Source: Caballeronia megalochromosomata (GTDB lineage Bacteria; Pseudomonadota; Gammaproteobacteria; Burkholderiales; Burkholderiaceae). From it: a stretch of DNA of 64,000 nt. The position numbers and the translations under genes are program-made. Under the pieces are notes generated by a model that had not been told where the DNA came from, searched no databases, and saw nothing but the letters and a program-made list of their open reading frames with translations. This document shows positions 26,348 to 36,251 of this stretch, piece after piece (position 1 is the stretch's first letter; each line of letters opens with the position of its first letter). The stretch covers positions 18,578 through 82,577 of the forward strand of contig LRBF01000226.1 of NCBI GenBank assembly GCA_001580565.1, written 5' to 3'.

Positions 26348-27514
26348 TTACTTGCCTTCGGCTGCCGCGACGACCTTCTGCGCGGCTTCTTCCATGCTGT
26401 CCGCCGAGATGATCGGCAAGCCCGAGTCAGCCAGCATCTTCTTGCCGAGGTCTTCGTTCGTGCCCTTCATGCGCACGACGAGCGGCACTTGCAGATGCAC
26501 CGCCTTCGATGCCGCGATCACGCCTTCCGCGATCACGTCGCAGCGCATGATGCCGCCGAAGATGTTCACGAGGATCGCCTTCAGGTTCGGGTTCTTCAGC
26601 ATCAGCTTGAACGCTTCCGTGACCTTCTCGGTCGTGGCGCCGCCGCCGACGTCGAGGAAGTTCGCCGGCTCGCCGCCGAACAGCTTGATGGTGTCCATCG
26701 TCGCCATTGCGAGGCCCGCGCCGTTCACGAGACAGCCGATATTGCCGTCGAGCGAGATGTACGCGAGGTCGAACTTCGAAGCTTCGACTTCAGCCGGATC
26801 TTCTTCGTCGAGATCGCGGTACGCGACGATTTCCGGATGACGGAACAGTGCGTTCGCATCGAAGTTGAACTTGGCGTCGAGCGCGATCACCTTGCCGTCG
26901 CCGGTCAGGATCAGCGGGTTGATTTCCGCGAGCGATGCGTCGGTTTCGAAGAACGCCTTGTACAAACCCTGCAGGATCGCGCGTGCTTGCGGCACCGATG
27001 CGTCGGGGATGCCGATCTTGCGGGCCAGGTCGTCCGCTTCCGCATCCTTCAGGCCCGTGGCGGGATCGACGGGCAGCTTGTGCAGCAGCTCGGGCGTCTT
27101 TTCCGCGACTTCTTCGATGTCCATGCCGCCTTCGCTCGACGCCATCACGACGATCTTCTGCGAAACGCGGTCGAGCACGAGGCCGACATACAGTTCCTTC
27201 TTGATGTCCGCGCCTTCTTCGATCAGCAGGCGATTCACCTTCTGGCCTTCGGGGCCGGTCTGGTGCGTGACGAGCTGCATGCCGAGGATCTGGTTCGCGT
27301 ATTCGCGGACCTGCTCGATCGACTTCGCGACCTTCACGCCGCCGCCCTTACCGCGGCCGCCGGCGTGAATCTGCGCCTTGACGACCCAAACCGGGCCGCC
27401 CAGCTCTTGCGCGGCCTTGACCGCATCATCCACCGAGAACACGGGTTTGCCGCGCGGGACCGCGACGCCGAATTTCCGCAGGATTTCCTTACCCTGGTAC
27501 TCGTGAATCTTCAT
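26348..27514 (-). CDS. sucC: succinate-CoA ligase, beta subunit
   Basis: The ATP-grasp nucleotide-binding subunit of succinyl-CoA synthetase. The 388-residue protein begins MKIHEYQGKEILRKFGVAVP, with QIHAGGRGKGGGVKV for nucleotide binding and SLAEINPLILTGDGKV. LDGNIGCLVNGAGLAMATMD and GGEPANFLDVGGGA bind substrate. The length is the family norm. It is about 100 bases upstream of sucD. recA, recX and a DUF2889 gene lie upstream on the same strand, an order usual in Burkholderia. Confidence 0.97.
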   Translation of the reverse strand: MKIHEYQGKEILRKFGVAVPRGKPVFSVDDAVKAAQELGGPVWVVKAQIHAGGRGKGGGVKVAKSIEQVREYANQILGMQLVTHQTGPEGQKVNRLLIEEGADIKKELYVGLVLDRVSQKIVVMASSEGGMDIEEVAEKTPELLHKLPVDPATGLKDAEADDLARKIGIPDASVPQARAILQGLYKAFFETDASLAEINPLILTGDGKVIALDAKFNFDANALFRHPEIVAYRDLDEEDPAEVEASKFDLAYISLDGNIGCLVNGAGLAMATMDTIKLFGGEPANFLDVGGGATTEKVTEAFKLMLKNPNLKAILVNIFGGIMRCDVIAEGVIAASKAVHLQVPLVVRMKGTNEDLGKKMLADSGLPIISADSMEEAAQKVVAAAEGK

Positions 27515-27622
27515 GCGTGATTCCTTCAGTCTGAGAGTTGGAGTGAACTTCTGTGTGCTTGAACCGCTGATTTTTCGATTCTTGTTTGAATTCCGTGCGT
27601 ACGCGCAAGCGCTGCCTGCGCG

Positions 27623-28276
27623 CTACGAGGCGGACTTTGTCTCCGCCCTGTCCTGTACCGTTGTGCCGGTATCCGTTTGCCCGGCGGGTGAGTGGCCGAA
27701 CCAGCGCGGGTAGTACTCCTTGACCGCGGGACCGTCGAAACGCAATGCGTGACATCGGCCGAGCTGAAACGGCGGCTCGTCCTGCGGTGCGGTCGTGGAG
27801 GGGTTATCTGCGTCGGCTTGATTGAACGGATTGCCGTCCTCGATCTTCCAGACATCGCCTGCGAATGCCTGGATGGCTGCGGTCGGCAAGACGCCGCACA
27901 ATTCGGTGAGATGCGTGCAACCGGCCGCGCCGCGCAACAGCTTGTTGGCTTCGCGGCGAAAATTCTGGAGCAGATTGAGCCCGATGAGCTTGCGATAGAC
28001 CGGATTGGACTCCGCGCACAAACCGCCATAAGGCGACCACTCCGACGACGCTTCGGCGTTGACGATATTGAGCTTGCGGTCGATGGTGATGCGCAGCCAG
28101 AGTTCATGGATCGGCAGGCCGTGTGGCCGCACGCCCGTCGCGAGGCGAAAGTCGCGCGGCTTCTCATCGGTTAGACAGGCTTCGATATCCCACAGGCCGT
28201 CGTCACGCTCGAACGCTTCCAGCCGAATCGCGCGACGGTGGCGCAACTGTCGGGGAGCGGGAGGCGAGAGAGACAT
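27623..28276 (-). CDS. DUF2889 domain protein
   Basis: A 217-residue soluble protein. It begins RQLRHRRAIRLEAFERDDGLWDIEACLTD, followed by LPIHELWLRITIDRKLNIVNAEA and a cysteine-containing GCTHLTEL segment; these features define DUF2889 proteins, whose function is unknown. Upstream hydrophobic or signal features are absent, so it is cytoplasmic. It sits between recX and sucC on the same strand, and similar recA-recX-DUF2889-sucCD order is known in Burkholderiaceae. Confidence 0.87.
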   Translation of the reverse strand: MSLSPPAPRQLRHRRAIRLEAFERDDGLWDIEACLTDEKPRDFRLATGVRPHGLPIHELWLRITIDRKLNIVNAEASSEWSPYGGLCAESNPVYRKLIGLNLLQNFRREANKLLRGAAGCTHLTELCGVLPTAAIQAFAGDVWKIEDGNPFNQADADNPSTTAPQDEPPFQLGRCHALRFDGPAVKEYYPRWFGHSPAGQTDTGTTVQDRAETKSAS

Positions 28277-28393
28277 GCTGGAGTGAGCCGGTACGGGGGA
28301 AACCGTGGAATTTTAGCATATTGGGTATTTCGAGCCGGACATGCGCCTGACGAATGGAACGCGTGTGCGGATTCGGCTGAGAAGGCCCGGCGC

Positions 28394-29374
28394 TCAGTCG
28401 TCCACGGGGTCGTCGGTCCAGTCTTCGTCGCCGCCCTTCAGGATCTTGCCGATCGTGCCGCCCGAAAAGCCGCGCGCGGCGAGGAAACGCGCCTGCTTGG
28501 CCCGCTCGGCGGGCGTCTCGGGCGGCACGCCGTACTTCTTCTCCCATACGGCCTGGGCGCGCGCGGTTTCGGATTGCGCAAGTTTGTCGGCGGTTTCGCT
28601 GATGAGCGCATCGCCGACGGCATGGCGCTTCAGCTCGTGGATGATCCTGCTGCCGCCCATGCGCGACGCCCGCCGATGCACGACGCTCTCGACAAAGCGC
28701 TCGTTCGACAGCCAGCCGTCGCGCTCGAGACTGTCGAGCAAGGATTCAAGCGAATCGGCTTCTTCGACGTACGGGCGCAGCTTGCGCGACAACTCCGCGC
28801 GGCTGTACTCGCGCCGCGAGAGAAAGGCGAGCGCGCGCCCCTTCAACGAGCGTTTCGGACGTTTGGGATTGTTCGCTTCGGCTACCGAAGTCTTTCGGGT
28901 CCGCTGACTGGAGCGGCTATAGACCGTTTCGCCCGATTCCGCGCGCGCTTGCTCGGAAGGCGCGCATTGTTCGAAGGGCTCGAAAGGATCGGCGTCTTCG
29001 AATGGGTCCGTGAAGGGAATTGAGTCAGGCGCGGAAGGTTTGCCTGCAGGCCCGGCATGCGGTGTGGAATCGGCGGGACGTGCCACCGGCTGCCCGGTGG
29101 CCTGCTTCAGCAACGCGCGCGCTTGCTCCAGACGCGTGACGCGATCGTTCGCGTCGACAGTGCTTTCGCCGTCTTCGACAGGCCCCAAAACACGACGCGC
29201 CGACACGAATGTCTTCGCGTCGGCGCGTTCCTTGTTACTGCGCTTGAAGCCGCCGGACTTCGACGATGCACCACGCCGCTCGCTGCTTCGCTCGTAGCGA
29301 TCGACGGATTCGGAATCATCGGCAGTTCCGTCATCCGCCGTGTCAGCCTTCGATCCGAACCGGCGTTTCTGCAT
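28394..29374 (-). CDS. recX: RecX regulatory protein with long N-terminal extension
   Basis: A modulator that inhibits RecA filament growth. The RecX domain occupies about residues 172-315: SLKGRALAFLSRREYSRAELSRKL, DGWLSNERFVESVVHRRASRMGGSRIIHEL, and a C-terminal helical repeat AKQARFLAARGFSGGTIGKIL. Ahead of it lie about 170 residues that are highly charged and low in complexity (Asp, Glu, Arg, Ser), with no recognised domain. The domain alone matches typical RecX length (about 150), so the 326-residue total is unusual. It follows recA with a 21-base gap. Confidence 0.9.
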   Translation of the reverse strand: MQKRRFGSKADTADDGTADDSESVDRYERSSERRGASSKSGGFKRSNKERADAKTFVSARRVLGPVEDGESTVDANDRVTRLEQARALLKQATGQPVARPADSTPHAGPAGKPSAPDSIPFTDPFEDADPFEPFEQCAPSEQARAESGETVYSRSSQRTRKTSVAEANNPKRPKRSLKGRALAFLSRREYSRAELSRKLRPYVEEADSLESLLDSLERDGWLSNERFVESVVHRRASRMGGSRIIHELKRHAVGDALISETADKLAQSETARAQAVWEKKYGVPPETPAERAKQARFLAARGFSGGTIGKILKGGDEDWTDDPVDD

Positions 29375-29395
29375 CGTCCTTCGGGCCCGATAGGC

Positions 29396-30466
<1,071 letters not shown>

Positions 30467-30568
30467 GAATCGTCCTTTGCTATGATGAACGGCGTCTGAG
30501 GCAGTGTTCACGGGCTTTTTCGCTGCTCGATCGAGCATACGAAACCGCTCTTCCCACTCACGCAGACA

Positions 30569-30584
30569 CTGTATAAAAAAACAG
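30569..30584 (-). promoter_or_regulatory. LexA (SOS) box upstream of recA
   Basis: CTGTATAAAAAAACAG fits the CTGT-N8-ACAG consensus of proteobacterial SOS boxes exactly. It lies 103 bases from the recA start, in the recA/response-regulator intergenic region. Repression of recA by LexA is the natural reading; effects on the divergent regulator gene are possible but not shown. Confidence 0.8.
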
Positions 30585-30720
30585 TAGTTTTTGCAAGCCT
30601 GTATCGACGCGGCGCAGCTTTTTTTCCACGCCGCGCGAGACGCGCAAACACTACGAAACACCTGGAGACCGCCGCGCCGGGCGACACACGGTGCCGGCAA
30701 TAAAAGGCGCACACGACGCG

Positions 30721-31467
30721 ATGCGAATCCTCATTGCCGAAGACGACAGCATACTCGCGGACGGGCTCGTCCGATCACTCCGCCAATCGGGATACGCCGT
30801 AGACCATGTGAAGCACGGCGTCGAGGCGGACACCGCCCTTTCCCTGCAGACGTTCGACCTGCTGATCCTCGATCTCGGCCTGCCGCTCATGCCCGGTCTC
30901 GAGGTGCTGCGCCGCCTGCGCGCGCGCAATTCGCAGATGCCCGTGCTGATCCTCACCGCCGCCGACAGCGTCGATGAACGCGTCAAGGGCCTCGACCTCG
31001 GCGCGGATGACTATATGGCCAAGCCCTTCGCGCTGAATGAGCTCGAAGCGCGCGTGCGTGCGCTCACCCGACGCGGCGCGGGCGGCGGCCCGACGGTCGT
31101 GAAGCACGGCTCGCTTTCCTTCGATCAGGTCGGGCGGATTGCGACGATCGGCGATCAGGTCATCGATCTGTCCGCGCGCGAACTCGGCGTGCTCGAAGTG
31201 CTGTTGCAGAGAACCGGCCGGCTCGTGTCGAAGGAACAGCTCGTCAATCACCTGTGCGAATGGGGCGAGGAAGTCAGCAATAACGCGATCGAGGTCTACG
31301 TGCACCGGCTGAGAAAGAAGATCGAGCCGAGCGGCGCGAAGATCATCACCGTACGCGGTCTGGGTTACACGCTGGAGAAAGCGGGCGTCACGGCACCCAA
31401 TACGAACGGCGCGAACGGCGTGAGCCCGCAACCGTCGGGCGTCGCCGCCGATCATCACTATAAGTAA
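30721..31467 (+). CDS. OmpR-family response regulator (TctD/QseB-like)
   Basis: A 248-residue DNA-binding regulator. The receiver begins MRILIAEDDSILADGL, with the phospho-acceptor Asp51 in LLILDLGLPL and Lys in MAKPFALNELEARVRAL. The winged helix has LSARELGVLEVLLQRTGRLVSKEQL and AIEVYVHRLRKKIEPSGAKIITVRGLGYTLE. A short flexible tail ends HHYK. The ATG at 30721 matches the family start; an in-frame ATG at 30691 adds ten residues. The sensor kinase gene follows 5 bases downstream, and recA is divergent. Confidence 0.93.
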   Translation: MRILIAEDDSILADGLVRSLRQSGYAVDHVKHGVEADTALSLQTFDLLILDLGLPLMPGLEVLRRLRARNSQMPVLILTAADSVDERVKGLDLGADDYMAKPFALNELEARVRALTRRGAGGGPTVVKHGSLSFDQVGRIATIGDQVIDLSARELGVLEVLLQRTGRLVSKEQLVNHLCEWGEEVSNNAIEVYVHRLRKKIEPSGAKIITVRGLGYTLEKAGVTAPNTNGANGVSPQPSGVAADHHYK

Positions 31468-31472
31468 CCTGC

Positions 31473-33065
31473 ATGGCGTCGTCCGCTTCCACCGAAACGC
31501 CCCAGTCGCGAGCGTCAAATAACCACGCCGAAGCGGGCGCCGACGATTCCGACGCCCAGCGCGACGCGCGCTACGCCAACCCTTTCGCGCCGCCCGACGA
31601 ACTCGAACCCGACAGCGAGACGCATCCGCGCTCGCTCTTCGGCGAGATTCTCGACTGGATGCTCGCGCCGCTCCTGCTGCTCTGGCCGATGAGCATCGCC
31701 GTGACGTATCTCGTCGCGAAGTCGATCGCGAACGGGCCGTTCGACCGCGCGCTCGAAGCCGACGCCTACGTGATCGCGCGCCAGATTCAGCCGGTCAATG
31801 GTGTCGCCGAATTGCGCCTGCCCGACGCGACGCGCGATTTCCTGCGCGCCGATAACGTCGATAGCGTGTTTTTCCAGGTGCTCGGCACGCGCGGCGAACT
31901 GGTCGGCGGCGATCGCGACATGCCCCTGCCCCACGACGACGACCGTCCGCAGCCGGGCATCGTCGAATTTCGCGACGATGTGCTGCGCGGCAACGACATC
32001 CGCGTCGCGTACACGACGGTCGATCTGCCCGGCCTCGCCCCCGGACGCGACCCGGACAGTACGCAGCCGGTGCTCGTGCAGGTGGCCGAGACGCTCGACA
32101 AGCGCAGCCAGCTCGCCAACGACATCATCAAGGGCGTGATCCTGCCGCAGTTCGTGATCCTGCCGCTTGCGATCATCCTCGTATGGTTCGGGCTGTCGCG
32201 CGGGCTCGCGCCGCTGCATGCGCTGCAGTCGAACATCCGCGCGCGCCGCCCCGACGATCTCTCGCCGCTCCAGGCGGGCAGCGCACCGCCGGAGATCGCG
32301 CCGCTCGTCGCATCGTTCAACGACCTGCTCACGCGCCTCGAACAGAACATGGAGTTTCAGAAGCGCTTCATCGCCGATGCCGCGCATCAGATGAAGACGC
32401 CGCTCGCGGGCCTGCGCATGCAGGCGGAACTGGCGATGCGCCAGGACGTGTCGACGGAAGTGCAGCATTCGCTGGAACAGATCGCGATGAGTTCCGAGCA
32501 CGCGGCGCGCCTCGTCACGCAATTGCTCGCGCTCGCGCGCGCCGAGAATCGCGCGACGGGGCAGATATTCACGCCCATCGTGCTCACGGACCTGGCGCGG
32601 CTCGCCGTGCGCGACTGGGTGCAGGCTGCGCTCGCGAAACACATGGACCTCGGTTATGAGGAACCGCCGTTTCCGGTCGAAGTGGAAGGCAATGTCGTGA
32701 TGTTGCGCGAGATGCTGTCGAACCTGATCGACAACGCGATCCGCTATACGCCGGCGGGCGGGCGCATCACGGTGCGCGTGCGGACCGACGACAGCGATCT
32801 CGATCTCGTGCATCTCGAAGTGGAAGACACGGGCCTCGGCATTCCCGCCGCGGAGCGCGAGCGCGTGGTCGAGCGCTTCTATCGCATTCTCGGACGCGAG
32901 GGCGACGGCAGCGGACTCGGGCTTGCGATCGTCAAGGAGATCGCGACGATGCACGGCGGCGCGCTCGCCATCGAGGATCACGTGTACCAGGAGAGCCCGA
33001 GACTCGCCGGAACCCTTGTACGGGTCAGCCTCCAGCGGGTTTTTCCTGCCCGGGACAAACCCTGA
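31473..33065 (+). CDS. TctE-like sensor histidine kinase
   Basis: A 530-residue membrane kinase. A variable hydrophilic N-terminus (residues 1-55) is followed by a transmembrane segment (about 62-85). A periplasmic domain runs to about 205 and resembles the 2CSK_N sensor of the TctE group. The second transmembrane segment is FVILPLAIILVWFGLSRGLAPL. The H box FIADAAHQMKTPL has His at about 305. N box MLSNLIDNAIRYTP, G1 VEDTGLGIP and G2 GSGLGLAIVKE complete the ATPase domain. It pairs with the adjacent regulator. An MHS transporter gene follows, so organic-acid sensing is plausible but unproven. Confidence 0.92.
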   Translation: MASSASTETPQSRASNNHAEAGADDSDAQRDARYANPFAPPDELEPDSETHPRSLFGEILDWMLAPLLLLWPMSIAVTYLVAKSIANGPFDRALEADAYVIARQIQPVNGVAELRLPDATRDFLRADNVDSVFFQVLGTRGELVGGDRDMPLPHDDDRPQPGIVEFRDDVLRGNDIRVAYTTVDLPGLAPGRDPDSTQPVLVQVAETLDKRSQLANDIIKGVILPQFVILPLAIILVWFGLSRGLAPLHALQSNIRARRPDDLSPLQAGSAPPEIAPLVASFNDLLTRLEQNMEFQKRFIADAAHQMKTPLAGLRMQAELAMRQDVSTEVQHSLEQIAMSSEHAARLVTQLLALARAENRATGQIFTPIVLTDLARLAVRDWVQAALAKHMDLGYEEPPFPVEVEGNVVMLREMLSNLIDNAIRYTPAGGRITVRVRTDDSDLDLVHLEVEDTGLGIPAAERERVVERFYRILGREGDGSGLGLAIVKEIATMHGGALAIEDHVYQESPRLAGTLVRVSLQRVFPARDKP

Positions 33066-33296
33066 GCGTAAGCGTCGCGCGGCGGTTCTTTGCTCGCGAG
33101 AAGAACGAGGTTAGAAGAATTTAAACGATCGTTCGAATCACATGCGGGTCAGTTCCACGCAAATCTCCGTTGCACCCGCTTTGTTGCGCGTCATCCACCG
33201 CGTCAGAACGCCGTAAGTTTTCGTTCCAATAATCCTTGCACCGGAGCCGCTTAGTCGCGGACCGATGTATTCGAAAATCAAATCAGGAGACGATAC

Positions 33297-34955
33297 ATGG
33301 CTACGGTTGAGGGGCGCGTGTCACACGCACCGATGACGGCGGAGGAGAAGAAAGTCATCTTCGCCTCGTCGCTCGGCACGGTGTTCGAATGGTATGACTT
33401 CTATCTGGCGGGCTCGCTCGCCGTCTATATCAGCAAGACGTTCTTCTCGGGCGTCAATCCGACGGCCGGCTTCATCTTCACCTTGCTGGGCTTCGCGGCG
33501 GGCTTCGCGGTGCGTCCGTTCGGCGCGATCGTGTTCGGGCGGCTCGGCGACATGGTCGGGCGCAAGTACACGTTCCTCGTGACCATCGTGATCATGGGTC
33601 TGTCGACGTTCCTGATCGGTTTCCTGCCGGGGTACGCGACGATCGGCATCGCGGCGCCGGTCATCTTCATCGCGATGCGCCTGCTGCAAGGTCTCGCGCT
33701 CGGCGGCGAGTACGGCGGCGCGGCGACGTATGTCGCGGAGCACGCGCCTTCGAACAAGCGCGGCGCGTGGACGGCGTGGATCCAGACCACGGCGACGCTC
33801 GGCCTCTTCATCTCGCTAATCGTGATTCTCACGGTACGCACGATCATGGGCGAAGAGCAGTTCGGCGCGTGGGGCTGGCGCATTCCGTTCCTCGTGTCGA
33901 TCCTGCTGCTCGCCGTCTCCGTGTGGATTCGCATGAAGCTGCACGAATCGCCGGTGTTCGAGCGCATCAAGGCGGAGGGCAAGACCTCGAAGGCGCCGCT
34001 TACGGAAGCGTTCGGCGAATGGAAGAATCTCAAGATCGTGCTGCTCGCGCTCTTCGGTCTGACGGCGGGCCAGGCGGTCGTGTGGTACACGGGCCAATTC
34101 TATTCACTCTTCTTCCTGACGCAGACGCTGAAGGTCGATGGCACCAGCGCGAACATCATGGTCGCGGTGGCACTTCTGATCGGCACGCCGTTCTTCGTGT
34201 TCTTCGGTTCGTTGTCGGATCGCATCGGACGCAAGCCGATCATCATGGCCGGCTGCCTGATCGCCGCATTGAGCTTCTTCCCGCTCTTCAAGGCGCTCGC
34301 GCACTACACGAACCCGACGCTCGAAGCCGCGACGCAGAAGTCGCCGATCGTCGTGATCGCCAATCCGGACGAGTGCTCGTTCCAGTTCAACCCGGTGGGC
34401 ACGGCGAAGTTCACGAGCTCCTGCGATATCGCGAAGAGCGCGCTGTCGAAGGCGGGTCTGAACTATGAGAACGTGGCGGCGCCGGCGGGCACGCAGGCGC
34501 AGATCAAGGTCGGCGAGACCGTGGTGAACACGTACGATGGCAAAGCTGCCGACGCGAAGGCGCAAGGTGCGGCGTTCGACAAGACGCTCGCCGGCACGCT
34601 GAAGAGCGCGGGCTATCCGGCGAAGGCGGACCCGGCGCTGATCAACTGGCCGATGGCCATCGTGGTTCTGACGATCCTCGTGATCTTCGTGACGATGGTG
34701 TATGGCCCGATCGCGGCGATGCTGGTCGAGATGTTCCCGGCGCGGATCCGCTATACGTCGATGTCGCTGCCGTATCACATCGGCAATGGCTGGTTCGGCG
34801 GCTTTCTGCCGGCGACGGCGTTCGCGATCGTCGCGGCCAAGGGCGACATCTACTCCGGCCTGTGGTATCCGATCGTGATCGCGCTGGCGACGTTCGTGAT
34901 CGGCATGCTGTTCGTGAAGGACACGCACAAGTCGAATGTGTATCACGAGGATTGA
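33297..34955 (+). CDS. MHS-family MFS transporter with long central loop
   Basis: A 552-residue symporter of the metabolite:H+ symporter family (ShiA/KgtP/ProP relatives). The opening SSLGTVFEWYDFYLAGSLA, GRLGDMVGRKYTF, LQGLALGGEYGGAATYVAEH and GSLSDRIGRKPIIMAG are classic MHS motifs. A hydrophilic segment of about 95 residues at roughly 345-445, with two cysteines (NPDECSFQF and TSSCDIAK), splits the C-terminal helix bundle and is absent from short family members. Substrate is unknown. The upstream two-component pair may control it. The ATG at 33297 follows CAGGAG. Confidence 0.9.
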   Translation: MATVEGRVSHAPMTAEEKKVIFASSLGTVFEWYDFYLAGSLAVYISKTFFSGVNPTAGFIFTLLGFAAGFAVRPFGAIVFGRLGDMVGRKYTFLVTIVIMGLSTFLIGFLPGYATIGIAAPVIFIAMRLLQGLALGGEYGGAATYVAEHAPSNKRGAWTAWIQTTATLGLFISLIVILTVRTIMGEEQFGAWGWRIPFLVSILLLAVSVWIRMKLHESPVFERIKAEGKTSKAPLTEAFGEWKNLKIVLLALFGLTAGQAVVWYTGQFYSLFFLTQTLKVDGTSANIMVAVALLIGTPFFVFFGSLSDRIGRKPIIMAGCLIAALSFFPLFKALAHYTNPTLEAATQKSPIVVIANPDECSFQFNPVGTAKFTSSCDIAKSALSKAGLNYENVAAPAGTQAQIKVGETVVNTYDGKAADAKAQGAAFDKTLAGTLKSAGYPAKADPALINWPMAIVVLTILVIFVTMVYGPIAAMLVEMFPARIRYTSMSLPYHIGNGWFGGFLPATAFAIVAAKGDIYSGLWYPIVIALATFVIGMLFVKDTHKSNVYHED

Positions 34956-35008
34956 TTGTGGCTTCGCCTGCCCTTCCACGCGGTTCTTAAGAAAATGCGT
35001 GGAAGGGG

Positions 35009-35037
35009 TTGACAGCCTCTGCGACGCTCGCCATAAT
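35009..35037 (+). promoter_or_regulatory. sigma-70 promoter for tRNA-Met
   Basis: A perfect TTGACA -35 box (35009-35014) is separated by 17 bases from CATAAT (35032-35037). The mature tRNA begins 13 bases after the -10 box, so transcription would start at or just before the tRNA 5' end. Confidence 0.85.
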
Positions 35038-35050
35038 CTCGTCTTCTTTC

Positions 35051-35127
<77 letters not shown>

Positions 35128-35135
35128 GCTTCAAG

Positions 35136-35171
35136 AAAAAGCCGCTGTTCCAACAGGACAGCGGCTTTTTT
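35136..35171 (+). terminator. intrinsic terminator after tRNA-Met
   Basis: AAAAAGCCGCTGT pairs with ACAGCGGCTTTTT around a 9-base loop and is followed by a T run. It starts 8 bases after the tRNA CCA end. Confidence 0.85.
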
Positions 35172-35266
35172 GTATTCGGACGTCGGTGATGGTCCGGATC
35201 TCCGAGTCCGGGTGCTACGCGCCGCGCTTGGCGACCATTGATGATGGTCGCCATCTGCGCAAAGAA

Positions 35267-35605
35267 TCAGTCGCCATCCCGGTCGTCACGCTCACGCCAT
35301 GCGTGCTCGCGCGCCTGTTCCTCGCGGTGGCGCCATTGGCGTTCACGCCACTCTCTGTGTTCGCGCCATTCACGTTGACGCCAGTCTTCGTCGCCATAAA
35401 CTAACGTCGGCTGCGGACTGTAGATAACTGGCGGCGGCGGTGGCGCGTACACCACCGGCGGTGGCGGCAGATACGCGGGCTCTGCCGAGTAATACGTCGG
35501 CGCTGGCACGTTCAACCCAATTCCTACGTCCACATGCGCAGAGGCCACCGTTGATACAGTGCCAACAGCCAGGGCCAGCGCTGCCATAGTCATCGTTTTC
35601 GTCAT
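35267..35605 (-). CDS. small exported proline-rich protein with WRE/EHR repeats
   Basis: A 112-residue protein. A signal peptide (MTKTMTMAALALAVGTVSTVASA) is followed by VDVGIGLNVPAPTYY, a proline/tyrosine-rich middle (PPPPVVYAPPPPP) and a C-terminus of repeated Trp-Arg-Glu-His units (WREHREWRERQW) ending in Asp/Arg. This resembles small exported YXWGXW/PPP-type proteins that are common and uncharacterised in Burkholderia. The function is unknown; the charged repeats suggest an envelope or matrix association. It lies between the tRNA terminator and the dioxygenase genes. Confidence 0.7.
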   Translation of the reverse strand: MTKTMTMAALALAVGTVSTVASAHVDVGIGLNVPAPTYYSAEPAYLPPPPVVYAPPPPPVIYSPQPTLVYGDEDWRQREWREHREWRERQWRHREEQAREHAWRERDDRDGD

Positions 35606-35753
35606 ATCCAGCCTTTATCAGAATTCATGGCGCCGACAATCGATTCGTTTGCCAGTCCCTGCATCTAACGTTTGGCTCTGCTGGCCGGCCTACGGCGCAG
35701 ATGTGACATGAGTTACCAATTGTTCGCGTCGAAGTGGTGACGCCCGGGAGAAT

Positions 35754-36251
35754 TCAAACGTGATAGATGTCGATAACCTGGTGAATCAGGTCGTTCTTCA
35801 AGATCACCTTCTTGTCGAGGATTGAAAAGCCCGACGCACCGGACTTCAACGTGTAATACGAGGTTCCGAAGAAGTGGTCGAGCGTCTTGTACCTGTAGTT
35901 CATCGTGTGCCAGTTGAAACGAACCTTCACTGTCTTTTCCGCACGCTCCACGATTTCTACATTCGCGATGTTATGGGTCGTTCGCGGTTCCGGACTGCTT
36001 GCACCAGAGCGTTCCGTATTGAGACGGAAGACGCGGTCTTCGAGCCCAATACGGTTCGGATAATAGATAAGGGAGATGTGCTTCGACGGATCGTCCACGA
36101 GCGAATCGGAGTCATCCCAGCAGGGCATCCAGAAAACCGCTTCGGGGTCGTAGCAATCCACCCACTCGTCGAATTGCCGGTCGTCCAGCAGGCGTGCCTC
36201 GTGAAAGAGAAACGCGCAGATGTCGAGGTACAGATCTTCGAAGGTTGTCAT
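35754..36251 (-). CDS. benzoate/anthranilate-type ring-hydroxylating dioxygenase, beta subunit
   Basis: A 165-residue structural subunit of the BenB/AntB type. It has the NTF2-like fold, starting FEDLYLDICAFLFHEARLLDDRQFDEWVDCYDPEAVFWMP, with RTTHNIANVEI and VRFNWHTMNYRYKTLDHFFGTSYYTL. It forms an alpha3beta3 hexamer with the alpha subunit in this family. Its ATG overlaps the alpha-subunit stop (ATGA), so the two are coupled. The reductase gene that usually follows (BenC/AntC) is absent; the next gene downstream is an unrelated exported protein. Confidence 0.9.
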   Translation of the reverse strand: MTTFEDLYLDICAFLFHEARLLDDRQFDEWVDCYDPEAVFWMPCWDDSDSLVDDPSKHISLIYYPNRIGLEDRVFRLNTERSGASSPEPRTTHNIANVEIVERAEKTVKVRFNWHTMNYRYKTLDHFFGTSYYTLKSGASGFSILDKKVILKNDLIHQVIDIYHV

